From Paraphysomonas bandaiensis (lineage: Eukaryota > Chrysophyceae), in assembly GCA_965644295.1 (NCBI GenBank), contig CBFFRP010000254.1:1-64000 (forward strand): a stretch of DNA of 64,000 bases, written 5' to 3'. A program made the position numbers and the translations under genes. Position 1 is the first letter of the stretch. Every line of letters starts with the position of its first letter. Positions 54,743 through 64,000 of the stretch are shown piece after piece. Under the pieces are notes generated by a model. It was not told the DNA's origin and did no database searches. It saw only the letters and a list, made by a program, of their open reading frames with translations.

Positions 54743-54752
54743 CTGAATATGT
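54743..54752. repeat. right target-site duplication of the MULE
   Basis: CTGAATATGT, identical to 50915-50924. Confidence 0.85.
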
Positions 54753-55072
54753 AGTGCTGATATAATAACTTCATGATCATTCAGCCAATCATATTGCGAG
54801 GAAAATTATATGTCATACTTCGTGAAAAATTATTATACATACATAATACAGATTGTATATATCGTATGTACTAACACTACAGCAGGATGTGTGTATCTGT
54901 ATACCGTATACCGGTAGTATACATCGACATGGACATGTAGCTATACGGTAGAGGACTATGTACCTACAGTATGCTGTCTGTACACAGAGCTCTACCCCAT
55001 ACACATACACATATATATAATAACACTATGTGGACAGAGTGTTTTAAACTCTCATCTAATAGCTTAATTTAG
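54753..55072. promoter_or_regulatory. promoter region of the METTL21-like gene
   Basis: 320 bp between the MULE and the next ATG. From 54,840 it is packed with GTATAC/TATAC words, including TATACCGTATAC at 54900-54911 and GTATAC at 54,918. Confidence 0.45.
54900..54911. promoter_or_regulatory. TATACCGTATAC motif upstream of the METTL21-like gene
   Basis: This 12-mer lies about 160-170 bp before the ATG at 55073 and is repeated in other promoters of the window (28211, 57240, 57315). A regulatory role is inferred. Confidence 0.35.
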
Positions 55073-56561
55073 ATGACATCTCACCCAACATATTACCAAA
55101 CCATCACCTCACCCCCAGTATCCAAGGCTGAGATTATCGACCAGAGTTTTGAAGATGTAGCCTGTAAAATAAGACCTGTGGATGGACAGGAATCTGTGTG
55201 GTGCTTTAGAGAGCAGTGTGTTCCATGGTTCTCATGGATGACTCCTGTCGATAAAATATCAGCTTATTTGACAAGTATTTCAAGTTTATGCAGTGAGGGG
55301 TCGTACTGCCATATACTCAAACAGTGGAAAAGATATTTCGTTACAAGAGATGGAATCCTGTTGGAACTAGTGGAGGATGTGCCTGAAGCAGGTGGCCAGA
55401 ACTGTCTGTGGGCAGCAGGACTTGTGATGGCCAGGTAGCCATATGCTAAGCGTTGATTGATATTTACCACTCCGAAGTTTTGCTTGTTTGTGCAATATAT
55501 TGCATGCGAATCAAGTTTATTGTCTATAACGAACTGACTGTTATGCCTAGGTATATGGACAATGCAACAAGAAGTGGACTTAGTTTGAATAAGAAGCGCG
55601 TGTTAGAGCTTGGAGCTGGTGCGGCATTACCAAGTATGGTGGCTGCACTGCATGGAGGTACTGGACTGTAGTGAAGTATAATACTGTAGTGGCTATTTCA
55701 TATCGCAATGACAGTGTGGTCATTATTGTGCGAGTAAGGTATTCGTAGTATTCGGACTGATAGAGATAGATATTATATGTGTTTTGTGAACAACCTTTGT
55801 TCTAAACATTAACATCCAGGTGTGGTTTATAGCACAGAGCAGAAAACGTGCATGAAGTATCTACAGGTGAGGCGCTGTCATATGCGATTGTTGTGTGACG
55901 ACAAGTTTTAAACTAGTATGTTCCTTGTGTATGTGAGTAGCTATTGTATTAGAAAAGTAGTGGACATTGCTTACGTGTCAACAACTTTTGATTCATAGTT
56001 TTGTGTGCTGAACAGGACAATCTTCGACTGAATCCTGTAGTAAAAGTACACGCACGCGAGCTTCATTGGACATCCCGCAGCGAAGAAGAAAAGTTTGATA
56101 TTATTCTAGGTACAAAGTATACCTTTATTGTATGATAATATATAATGAGTTGTACGTCTGGCATAATATTGAATACACAATATTAATGAGATGGATAGAG
56201 TAATTGTTTAGAAATTCTGTTTGAATACATCTATGGGATGAGATATGCAGTGCTTTTTCTTTCCAGAGGTTATGAGGTATCTGATAATCACTGTCTTCTA
56301 GGGTGTGACATTACGTATGATGTTCATAACTTTGATGCTATATTTGAAACCGTGGAAAAGTGCTTATTGAAACATGGAATGCTTTTGATATGCCATGATG
56401 ATGATTCGTGTCCGTTGTCTAGCCGTGCTAAATGTGATCTTGAGAAGGCCGCTTTGAATATCGGGTTGTCTATGGAACCAGTAGTGTATCAGCACATCGT
56501 TGGACAGTCATATGTATCGCCTTCTATTAAAATGTGGAAGTTTTGTTTTATCAAACAGTGA
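55073..56561 (+). CDS. METTL21-like protein-lysine methyltransferase
   Basis: Class I SAM-dependent methyltransferase. Starts MTSHPTYYQTITSP at 55073. After two short domains the core begins NCLWAAGLVMARYMDNATRS (spliced), then KKRVLELGAGAALPSMVAAL, the SAM-binding motif I with GxGxG-like ELGAGAALPS, GVVYSTEQ, FDIILGCDITYDVHNFDAIF (motif II-like) and MLLICHDDDS. The pattern 'W.aG..la.y......vLELGAG.GLPS' defines the METTL21/EEF1A-lysine family. Introns follow AR (about 55436-55550), HGG (about 55657-55819), YLQ (about 55868-56016) and IIL (about 56110-56302). Substrate unknown; relatives modify chaperones or translation factors. Stop at 56561. Length is about 270 aa. Confidence 0.8.
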
Positions 56562-57239
56562 ATTAAATCCGTTGTACATTGCATAGATTTGAAATCAATT
56601 TGAGATTTCGTAATAATGATATTAACAATTCGAACTGCGATGAAATTCGAAATGTGAACTGGTTTGAACCATACGGTGGTGCAATTAAGGTGAGCCTCAC
56701 TCTCTAGACTGTGGACGACGTTCTATCCATTCTGTAAATTGTAAACCAATACTGATTTACAGCTACGCGAAAATACTCTTCTACTTTTTGAGGACTAGTG
56801 TAAGTGTACATTGTGCTTATAACAGATTCAATCGACATTTCAATTGTATCTATCATCTCTCCCTACTTTTTACTCTCCATATCCGTCCGTCTTCTAATTT
56901 CCATATGATATTTCGGATTGCTAGTCTCTCTTACGAAGGAACTCCTCCTCATTCCATTCCGACTCATTCATATGCAGGCTGTCCTGCAAACTGAACTCAC
57001 TTGAATACATCCAGTAATTATGCTACTTACTAAAATTAGTGTCCACTACACTTGAGGACTCAAACATGATGAGCTCTTCTATCCAATATTAACTATTTTC
57101 GTAGCCAATGATTAAAGTAATGAATACAAAACTTCCTCGTATATACATGGTAATGTGATTAAACCTGTTATGATTGCATTGATGGTGATATATTGCCATA
57201 GAGATGCATATATCGTAATCTTATCAAGATATGTGTCCC

Positions 57240-57251
57240 TATACGGTATAC
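57240..57251. promoter_or_regulatory. TATACGGTATAC motif, copy A, upstream of the oxygenase gene
   Basis: Same 12-mer as at 28211. It lies about 225 bp before the ATG at 57476. Confidence 0.35.
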
Positions 57252-57314
57252 CATATCTAGATATACACAGTACCATATAGGAAATACCGTAACATGGTCA
57301 CATGCATGTACCAG

Positions 57315-57326
57315 TATACCGTATAC
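57315..57326. promoter_or_regulatory. TATACCGTATAC motif, copy B, upstream of the oxygenase gene
   Basis: Same 12-mer as at 54900, about 150 bp before the ATG and 75 bp from copy A. Confidence 0.35.
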
Positions 57327-57475
57327 TACAGTACTATATAGCCAATCACATGATCGAGATATCTCAGCCAATCATGCATCACTACACTGATATATCACCT
57401 TTATATGTGTCCCTACAGACACCATATACTACTATGCATAGACTGACACACTCATAACACAACATACATCTAGAC

Positions 57476-59077
57476 ATGGCCTCATATGAAGAGATTGTCT
57501 CTCTCTACAATCAGACATGTGATCTGATTGAATGCAATGGTTCAATTAATACAATAGAACATCAACTGAACACATGTATAAATAGTTTAAGAGATTTCTT
57601 AATTCCATTTGATAGCACCATTTCGACACTCTTATCTCGATCCCTCGTGCTTCTGGGACAGCTGATAGAGTGGCGAGATTATGAGCAAGCCAAGAGGTGT
57701 TATGAAGAGGCCATTGAGGTGGGGGGTGATACCTCTGAGGGTCATTTACAGCTGGCCCGGTGTATATGGAAGAAATCGTCCACATGGGAGGAATGGAAGA
57801 TAGTAGAGGATCATTTAATTCGATCAATTCAATGTGCGGAAAGTTGCGAAGGTGATGATGTGGCGCAGGAGTCTAAGCAACTACTTGCACGCTTGTACTG
57901 TCAGTCGAAAAGGGGTCCAGAAGCCTATCAACTACTGCACAGTATGGGATTCAAGTTCGCTCTCTCCGCAGCTATGTCAACTGGTCTGAGTTTACAACCT
58001 AGCACTCTACAAAGATCTAGGCGGCAACAGCAGCATATCGTGTGTGTGTATGATGACGTTCTCCCGAATGACCTTTTCAACTACGTAGTGTCGCTTTTTT
58101 CTCCTTCATCTATATTCTGGACCGCCCATCGATATGACTCTCCGAGCACAGGATTTTTCTCTTATCAACACCAACTCTGCCGATCTCCTCTCCTTGTAGA
58201 CAGTTCGGCTCCGTTTGATATAGTTTTGCACCACATATGGGGGGTCGTATGCGAAGGCATGCCTTCACTTCGTCGAGCTCGTTATGCTGAGTGGTGGGCT
58301 CACAGTCGTCCCCATTGTAATGGCCATAAGCTTCATTATGACTACGTATACTCGAATGGCAAGGTGAAGCACCCTATAGCCTCTTGTGTAACTTTTGTCA
58401 CTGCCGATTGTGGAGGTAGCACTTTGGTTCTCGATGAGACAATTTCACAGCCATATACTAGTAGAGGCTATCTTGTAAATCCGAAAGTTAATCGATGTGT
58501 GTGTTTCCGAGGTTCGCAATTACATTGTGTTCTACCAGGATCAGGCCCGAGCCCCAGCAAAGACGCTAAGAGAACTACCTTTATGATAGCATTTTGGGAA
58601 GAAGATCCGAAGGCCAAACATTTCCCGATAACAAGAGGTGGAGAAAGCGGAATAACAAAGCTGGGACGAAAGCCGCCTAATAGTCGAGTTAGGTCTAATA
58701 AAGACGACCGGCACTCGTGGATTGATTTGTTTAGTAGCCCTCTAGATTCAACACAGAAGTGTGATGAAGCAGCAGGTGACAAAGTTGATCCTCGGTTCGG
58801 CTCATATGCAACTATGCGAAACGATGACGCTGTTATTTGCGTCGATGATGTCGCTATTAACTTGGATGACGTGTGTGGTGTGAATACGTCGACAACGAAA
58901 CGAAAGCGTTTCACTATGCCTCGGGTGTCACTTCTTGACGATAATGTTTTTGCGCACTTTGATGCGTTGAACAGTGGCCTCGTTCTTGCTGAGACAGGTG
59001 TGTGTAGTTTAAACTGCGGCGGAACTTGCGATGAATGTAGAGATCAATCGCGCAGCAATAGTGGTAGTCGTATTTAA
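57476..59077 (+). CDS. TPR-like plus 2OG-Fe(II) oxygenase-like protein
   Basis: Intronless, 533 aa, starting MASYEEIVSLYNQTC. Residues 1-150 form TPR-like helices (YEQAKRCYEEAIEVGG, SEGHLQLARCIWKK). From about 180 a double-stranded beta-helix oxygenase domain follows. HKLHYDYVYSNG contains the HxD iron-binding pair (near 286); SQLHCVLPG supplies the distal His (near 349); KRTTFMIAFWEED has an Arg in the place that binds 2-oxoglutarate (near 364). The core is complete, so an active 2OG-Fe(II) dioxygenase is likely; the substrate is unknown. The C-terminal 150 residues are disordered-looking and end in a Cys-rich patch (CSLNCGGTCDECRD). No targeting signal was found. Confidence 0.75.
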   Translation: MASYEEIVSLYNQTCDLIECNGSINTIEHQLNTCINSLRDFLIPFDSTISTLLSRSLVLLGQLIEWRDYEQAKRCYEEAIEVGGDTSEGHLQLARCIWKKSSTWEEWKIVEDHLIRSIQCAESCEGDDVAQESKQLLARLYCQSKRGPEAYQLLHSMGFKFALSAAMSTGLSLQPSTLQRSRRQQQHIVCVYDDVLPNDLFNYVVSLFSPSSIFWTAHRYDSPSTGFFSYQHQLCRSPLLVDSSAPFDIVLHHIWGVVCEGMPSLRRARYAEWWAHSRPHCNGHKLHYDYVYSNGKVKHPIASCVTFVTADCGGSTLVLDETISQPYTSRGYLVNPKVNRCVCFRGSQLHCVLPGSGPSPSKDAKRTTFMIAFWEEDPKAKHFPITRGGESGITKLGRKPPNSRVRSNKDDRHSWIDLFSSPLDSTQKCDEAAGDKVDPRFGSYATMRNDDAVICVDDVAINLDDVCGVNTSTTKRKRFTMPRVSLLDDNVFAHFDALNSGLVLAETGVCSLNCGGTCDECRDQSRSNSGSRI

Positions 59078-59428
59078 TTCAATGTGAAAGCTGACAGTAC
59101 AAAGTTTAGCATGTTATTATAGTAGATAGTGCAATATATATTTCTTAACCAAGAACAGCAACATGATGAGAAATGCCTAATATAATATATAATTTTAATT
59201 GTCAAGATATGACACAATTGGATGATTAGTACGTTAACTGGACGTGTATTCACTCATGAATCAAGTTAAGATAAGAGAAGATTATAATAAATATAATAAG
59301 CGATATATCACGTTACCTCTACTACCACTCATTTCTAGTACGATCTTACATCGTCATGATATCACTTCTCATAATACAGTTAACCACTACTGTATTCTCC
59401 AGTAACCGTCATAATTCCAATATCTTAG
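59078..59428. other. possible LTR remnant or intergenic DNA
   Basis: AT-rich, gene-free DNA downstream of the oxygenase gene. Its right end runs into a sequence resembling the end of a copia LTR (next feature), so its last part may be LTR body. Confidence 0.35.
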
Positions 59429-59681
59429 AATTACAGCTTTAATTGCCCAAAACAGCAAAACTCAACACTCCCTCTCAATTCAAAGCTGTACATTGAATTG
59501 TCAAACCACGAGTCATAACTGACGGATACGCAACCACCAAGACCTCATGAGCTGTACATTGAATCTTCACATCGCAAGACATAATTGACGGATACTATAT
59601 GTAGATTGAATCCTCACATCACGATACATAACTGACGGGCAGAATTACAGCTTTTAATTGCTCCAACGGCAAAACTCAACA
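59429..59681 (-). repeat. copia-like LTR/polypurine junction remnant with three tandem units
   Basis: A 39-bp sequence AATTACAGCTTTAATTGC ... AAAACTCAACA occurs at 59429-59467 and, slightly changed, at 59643-59681. The first copy is followed by CTCCCTCTCAATT, which mirrors the junction CTCAACACTCCCCCTCAATT of the intact copia element at 4387-4406. Between the copies lie three imperfect units of about 40-50 bp: AGCTGTACATTGAAT ... GACGGATAC at 59484-59529 and 59550-59595, and a shorter one at 59601-59640. This looks like a minus-strand copia-type 3' end with most of the interior lost. Confidence 0.55.
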
Positions 59682-60015
59682 TTAATTACTATAGTGTGTG
59701 CTAATCTACCTGCAGTGAAAATAATATATCAGGGGGGCATTGAAGAGTGGTTGGAAAAGGACAACTGTATTAGTTCAAAATGTAGTACAAGTACTTGAGA
59801 CTTGAAAACACAATTTTTTTGAATTGGTTGAACGAAATAAAAAAATCAGGGCCTATCATTTATCTCACTGACATCATTTTTATCTCGCAGGTTCTCTTGT
59901 CCCCGTCCTCCTTCTGTTCACGGCTGCTGAAGTGGTACCGTGTACGCTGACACTCTGACTCTCACTACTCATGTGGCTCATCATCGCTGCATTATTCATT
60001 GAGTCAATTATAAGT

Positions 60016-60185
60016 GACACTTATTATTGCCCCTTGTACCAGGCAAGCTTTTGGATATGAGTGGGCAGAACAATACCTGCTGACTATATATGCGGCCATT
60101 AGATTCCCGGAGAAATATCTCCGGTACTTATCCCCCAGAACACCACACGAAAAGGTGCAAGTCCGTCTTTGTTGAGGGTAACCCT
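60016..60185 (-). repeat. dispersed repeat, copy 4 (inverted)
   Basis: The reverse complement of this region matches 16985-17165 with scattered changes: CCTCAACAAAGACGGA, CTTTTCGTG, GGGATAAGTACCGGAG and AATAAGTGTCAC. Only the first third of copy 1 is present. Confidence 0.7.
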
Positions 60186-60529
60186 ATATCTGTGAATGAC
60201 TTATGATCCACTTATATGGGACTTCATTGTTTACGGAGAGGAATGTTATTGTTCGTCGCGATATTTTTTTTACCAATGAAATCAAAGATATCTGTTCAGA
60301 AATATTAGGTTTTATCTTAATATAAGATAGTATATGTGATATATATCATCAACTGAATTAATGATTGTATCTGTTGAAGATACCTTCAGTTATTCTTCTA
60401 ACTATTCCGTTGTGTGAAAATTTTCTATATTGCTGTGTTCACTTTACACTCTAATAATCACAACATTCTTCGTACTATTACTAGGCTTAAATCTGCATTT
60501 GGTAGCGGATGTCAATTAAAGTTACAAGT

Positions 60530-61500
60530 TATGACTCAACCGACTCGGATTCGACAACCGACAATCGAAAAGATCAATGCCAAAATTCGATGCAAAGAAC
60601 TTTTTCAGGTGGCATAAGAAGTGCCGTGCTTGGTTCTATCGCAAGTCTAAGGTCGTTTATACTCTACTAAAAGATCCAATCGAGCCTGAAGCAGGAGATA
60701 ACACAGATGACGAGAACTACCACTATCGACTCGAACAATATCAGGATGCAAAACGATATTATGATGAAGGAAATAACAACCTATGGTCAGTCATTTCGAG
60801 CTATATCATTGATCAGAATAAAAACGCTGAAGGGATTTCGGAGAACGTCCCGATGGAGATGGTAAAACCACCTGGACCGATTTGTTGAACCACTTCAAGG
60901 AAAAAACGGCAAATGACGTAATCACTGATCTCATTGAACAATTCCAGATTCCGGTTGCACAGTCCCTATTACGCCTGAAGCCAGATACTCTACAAAGTAA
61001 TGTATTATGTTGAATGTCACACTGATATCCAAACAGCAAAATCAAGATCAACTACCTCTTCTTCAGGTCATGGAAGACTGGGTTTAATTCCTAATTGCAG
61101 TATGTAGACCACAAGCATCAAGAACCCTCATATCCATTAGCCATTTGGACGACCTTGGATGCAAAATTGTGTTCGAAAATCAGTCCGTTGAGATATAGTT
61201 AAAGACGGAATACTGTTTTCGAAAAGGCAGGGTAAGAGAGTTCTACTATCAGATCTCGGGACTTCTATTGACGAGTCTCACCTCGCCTCAACTGCTTCTG
61301 GACCACCTACAGTAGTCTTAGCACATAAAGGACTCGCACGCGCCTCCATCATAGGACTGATACAGAAAGCAATAAAATCTCGTCTGATAACCGGCGGTGT
61401 CAAGCTGATGAAGGAAGAGATGAGTGTTACCTCCCTACCTGGCGGTCTATGTGACGGATGTGCAAAAGGAAAATCCCATACTATAGGCGATAGCACAGAA
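60530..61500 (+). pseudogene. decayed copia-like Gag and pre-integrase fragments
   Basis: Open pieces in changing frames. 60577-60888 reads MPKFDAKNFFRWHKKCRAWF and RLEQYQDAKRYYDEGNNNLW, resembling a UBN2/copia Gag capsid domain. It continues after a frame change with LLNHFKEKTANDVITDLIEQ. At 61,160-61,500 another open piece reads DGILFSKRQG, then VLAHKGLARASIIGLI and LCDGCAKGKSH, the GAG-pre-integrase zinc-binding signature (C..C..GK). Frames do not connect and stops intervene, so it cannot be functional. It lies on the plus strand, unlike the intact copia. Confidence 0.6.
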
Positions 61501-61673
61501 AAGCCACCCGCCAGATGCTGGTTAAGAGAATGAGAACAATATTTAGAGAATGTACGATGAAAAGAAGAGTCTTGTTTATGCTGCTCTTCAGAAAGTCTTT
61601 ATGGACAACTCATATCGGAAATGTTCAGCATGGTGGGGATGGTTAGAGTGCTTGGTGCAATCTCCTTGTTCAT

Positions 61674-62150
61674 GTGGATCGTGCTACACCTTTACGTACT
61701 ACAGCCTTTAAGCATAGTTTTGGTGAAGCAAACATGATTCACCAGCTGTACTCTGGCTTTTGTGATCCGATACGAGATCAGCGAGTCAAAAGTATAGTAC
61801 AAGCCCTTAAGGATGGTCTTTCGTTGTTTGATGCTCCTCTTGCCAAAATTGAGAGGATTTTAGCTGATCAACCTTCTGTTGCTTTGGATGCGCCTAAATC
61901 ATCACGAAAGAGTTATTGTCGACATTGTCATAAGCATGTTTATCATAAGCCAGCCGATTGTTTTCGTAATCCCTCCAACCAGTCTTCCTCAACTTCTTCG
62001 AAACGTCAGAAACACAATAATCATGGTCCTCAATGTATTCTTTGTAGCAATCATGGCCATTATGCCCCGCAATATGCTCTCAAGGCCACAGGTCCAAAAA
62101 TTCCCCAAAATCAAGCTCGTCCAGGTGGTCCTCCCAAAGTGACGGGTTGA
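61674..62150 (+). pseudogene. retroelement Gag fragment with two zinc-knuckle-like motifs
   Basis: Open frame of 158 codons. Its N-terminal part (MIHQLYSGFCDPIRDQRVKS, then LSLFDAPLAKIERILADQPS) resembles a Gag linker. It ends with CRHCHKHVYHKPADC and CILCSNHGHY, CCHC-like zinc knuckles; the second lacks the final Cys. The last third is part of a long inverted repeat with 62230-62400, so the gene end is scrambled by a rearrangement. No protease or polymerase follows. Confidence 0.55.
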
Positions 62151-62400
62151 TCTGAAATCTCCTTGGTTTTTGGGAAAAGAGGTGGGGCGTGATGTCCAGC
62201 TGCACGCTGTGGTTGAGCATGACGACCAGCTTGATTTTGGGGAATTTGCGGACCTGAGGCCTTGAGAGCATATATTGCGGAGCATAATGGCCATGATTGC
62301 TACAAAGAATACATTGAGGACCATGATTATTGTGTTTCTGACGTTTCGAAGAAGTTGAGGAAGACTGGTTTGAGGGATTACAAGGCTCTGGCACTGTTCT
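61965..62400. repeat. inverted repeat within the Gag fragment (arms of about 150 bp)
   Basis: The left arm (about 61970-62120, CAGTCTTCCTCAACTTCTTC ... CAAGGCC) recurs in reverse complement at about 62385-62230. Few differences were seen by eye. The spacer is about 110 bp. Both arms encode the same zinc-knuckle Gag segment on opposite strands. Confidence 0.75.
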
Positions 62401-62420
62401 TCAAGCAGTGTCAGGTACAT

Positions 62421-63192
62421 TTGTGGTGCTTTTATGTTATTCTTGCTTTTTTAGTATGTTTTTATTTGAGAAGGGAAGGTGCACGGTTTTCTAGTAGCGT
62501 CAGTCACTCGGGAGAAGAGTGCAAGGTAGATGGATGTGCTGGAAGAGTGCACACAATGGAGGGAAGGCATTGAAGTCGGCTTGAATTTTTGTAACAGAGT
62601 TTGGTAGACGTCTATTTCATGCGTCAGTATGAAAAATTGCACAGTGAGACCGCTTCGTGACCGTGGGAGGGCCCGTTGTTAGAGCTACTCTCCCTTCTAG
62701 ACTACCTGCTGCTGTGAATAAGAACACCTTGAGGATCCTATACATCTGTGCTGCATATACAGGAGACATATGCCGAAGACACTGACCGCAAGTTGTTCCT
62801 GTTAGGAGCGTATGATCTGGCTTAAACATGCAACTCGTTGTATGCCCATGTAGCTAACTAAACACTAGCGTGTTGTTGTATGATGGCGCAGAGAATGTCA
62901 GATAACATATATCTAGACAGTGGATGTAACAAAATGATTCTCACCTCCAAGACACATATGTGAAACCTTGAGCGCGCTGATAGGCAGATGACCACAGCGA
63001 ACAAAGGTACACTAATGAAGCCCCAGAACCATAACAATCAACACAAATAAACTGCATTCACAATCGCATTAATTACATACTTTAATACTTCAGACACTTT
63101 TTACTTTTCTGACAAACCTGTAATAATAACTTCATCCATTCTATGAAATGCAAGCGACAAAACACACATTGCTATAATGGCACAATGGATAA
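62421..63192. other. intergenic, no feature seen
   Basis: 770 bp between the retroelement debris and the dynein stop. Chance open frames only. No tRNA or repeat was seen. Confidence 0.4.
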
Positions 63193-64000
63193 CTACTCGT
63201 CCAACATGCATAACATTGCACATCCCCTTCTAATCCAATGGTCTTCCCCTTTTGTTGTGGGCACAGGTAGAGACACCACGAAATTCGTAGAATGTCCGGT
63301 TGTCGACAAAGTTCCAGCCCTGAGAGAGGTCTTATATAGCGGACAATTATATACCGATGTCGGGTTATAATCCTCAGTGATGACAGGTTGAAGCCACACA
63401 CATGGCATAACATCAAAGAGAACGCGAGGAAGTGAATCCGCCATTTTCATTTCAGTGCGATCGAATCGACCACCTTCCATAAAAAGACCATACACATACG
63501 CGCCACTCTCAGGAGTCTCTGTGATCTGATCAACTTCGTACTGAGTCATGACACATCCAATTCGAAGAGTGTCGACTGCAATTTGGTTGTCGCGAGAAAA
63601 TGTTTGTTTGACAGCCGTCATAAAACCCTGTGGAAAAAAGAATCCCGACAACCAATATGTCAGCCGTGGACCATGCAGAAGCCAGTCGCTCATAAAGCTA
63701 ATTCTCATAACAAAGTCCTCAACCCATGAAGGTAGTGGTTTCAGGCACGGGTAGCCAGCTTCTTCCCATCTAGCCGGCACTTTCTGAAAGACGAAGCAGT
63801 TGTACATCATCTCGAGCTCACCACTCATCACAACTTCTCCCTTGATTGCCCGCTGCAGTTCTCGCAATGTGGATTTCATAACTTCAATCAAACCATTAAA
63901 TCGTATTAATTCCTGGCCTAAAAATACACCCAAACTATTCACTGCATCCCCAAGCTTTTTGAAAGTATCGGGGTGAGCTTTACGTAGGTCATACACTGCA
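63193..64000 (-). CDS. axonemal dynein heavy chain, C-terminal fragment (cut by window edge)
   Basis: Motor subunit of ciliary dynein arms. Only the last 268 codons or so are in the window; the frame is open past the right edge. Landmarks of the dynein C-terminal domain are FNGLIEVMKSTLRELQRAIK, LPSWVEDFVMRISFMSDWL, TYWLSGFFFPQGFMTAVKQT, GAYVYGLFMEGGRFDRT and YKTSLRAGTLSTTGHSTNFV, ending HWIRRGCAMLCMLDE and a stop at 63193. These are near-invariant in axonemal heavy chains. The 'WI.RG.A.LC.L' ending suggests an inner-arm type (DNAH1/3/7 group), but the fragment is too short for certainty. No intron is seen in this part. Confidence 0.92.
   Translation of the reverse strand, partial: AVYDLRKAHPDTFKKLGDAVNSLGVFLGQELIRFNGLIEVMKSTLRELQRAIKGEVVMSGELEMMYNCFVFQKVPARWEEAGYPCLKPLPSWVEDFVMRISFMSDWLLHGPRLTYWLSGFFFPQGFMTAVKQTFSRDNQIAVDTLRIGCVMTQYEVDQITETPESGAYVYGLFMEGGRFDRTEMKMADSLPRVLFDVMPCVWLQPVITEDYNPTSVYNCPLYKTSLRAGTLSTTGHSTNFVVSLPVPTTKGEDHWIRRGCAMLCMLDE

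Larger units (their letters stand above)
56562..57475. promoter_or_regulatory. 914-bp intergenic region with promoter of the 2OG oxygenase gene
   Basis: The first 600 bp show no gene; a plus-strand open frame at 56788 is probably chance. From 57,220 the sequence is dense in TATAC palindromes and contains the paired motif copies at 57240 and 57315. Confidence 0.4.

Noticed and set aside
59484-59640. Three spaced repeats reminiscent of a CRISPR array
   Set aside because: Eukaryotic context, imperfect units, no regular spacers, and location at an LTR-like junction.

Overview
The window is nuclear DNA of a flagellated, probably unicellular eukaryote. Genes have short GT-AG introns (about 45-75 nt), no operons or ribosome binding sites, and use all three stop codons in the standard code. 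Several products are eukaryote-specific: APC1, proteasome alpha-1, DAD1 of the oligosaccharyltransferase, SDA1, an axonemal dynein heavy chain and a CEP95-like centrosomal protein. Cilium and centriole genes argue against yeasts and land plants. I cannot fix the lineage; a stramenopile or another protist is possible but unproven. Base composition is AT-rich and intergenic DNA is full of TATAC/GTATA words.

Layout. 0.2-3.7 kb: a PHD/IQ-motif gene (minus) and a PP2C phosphatase (plus) with UEV/RWD-like exons just upstream. 4.1-11.1 kb: a nested transposon block, in which a Ty1/copia retrotransposon with apparently identical 293-bp LTRs sits inside the left terminal inverted repeat of a decayed hAT element; both target-site duplications can be read. 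11.4-26.7 kb: SDA1 (minus), a CEP95-like gene (plus), an inositol-monophosphatase-family gene (minus) and the long APC1 gene (plus). 26.9-28.8 kb: DAD1 between two inverted copies of a dispersed repeat. 30-43.5 kb: a three-RRM protein, a membrane protein, a PPR-like organellar protein, proteasome alpha-1, a second membrane protein and an SPFH/band-7 protein. 45-50.9 kb: a COG2509-type FAD protein, an EF-hand protein and a YqcI/YcgG-like protein. 50.9-54.7 kb: a nearly complete MULE transposon with G-rich inverted repeats and a 10-bp target duplication, lying a few tens of bases 5' of the YqcI-like start codon. 55-59.1 kb: a METTL21-like methyltransferase and a TPR/2OG-Fe(II) oxygenase. 59.1-62.5 kb: decayed retroelement pieces, another copy of the dispersed repeat and a long inverted repeat. 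63.2 kb to the right edge: the C-terminus of a dynein heavy chain.

The host genes are unrelated housekeeping and ciliary functions, often arranged as divergent pairs sharing a short intergenic promoter. Nothing here is a clustered pathway. The most informative structures are the nested transposons, the MULE at a promoter, a dispersed repeat family, a TATAC[CG]GTATAC motif repeated in promoters, stopless introns of 54 nt, one GC-AG intron, and unusual domain pairings (PHD+IQ, possible UEV+PP2C).
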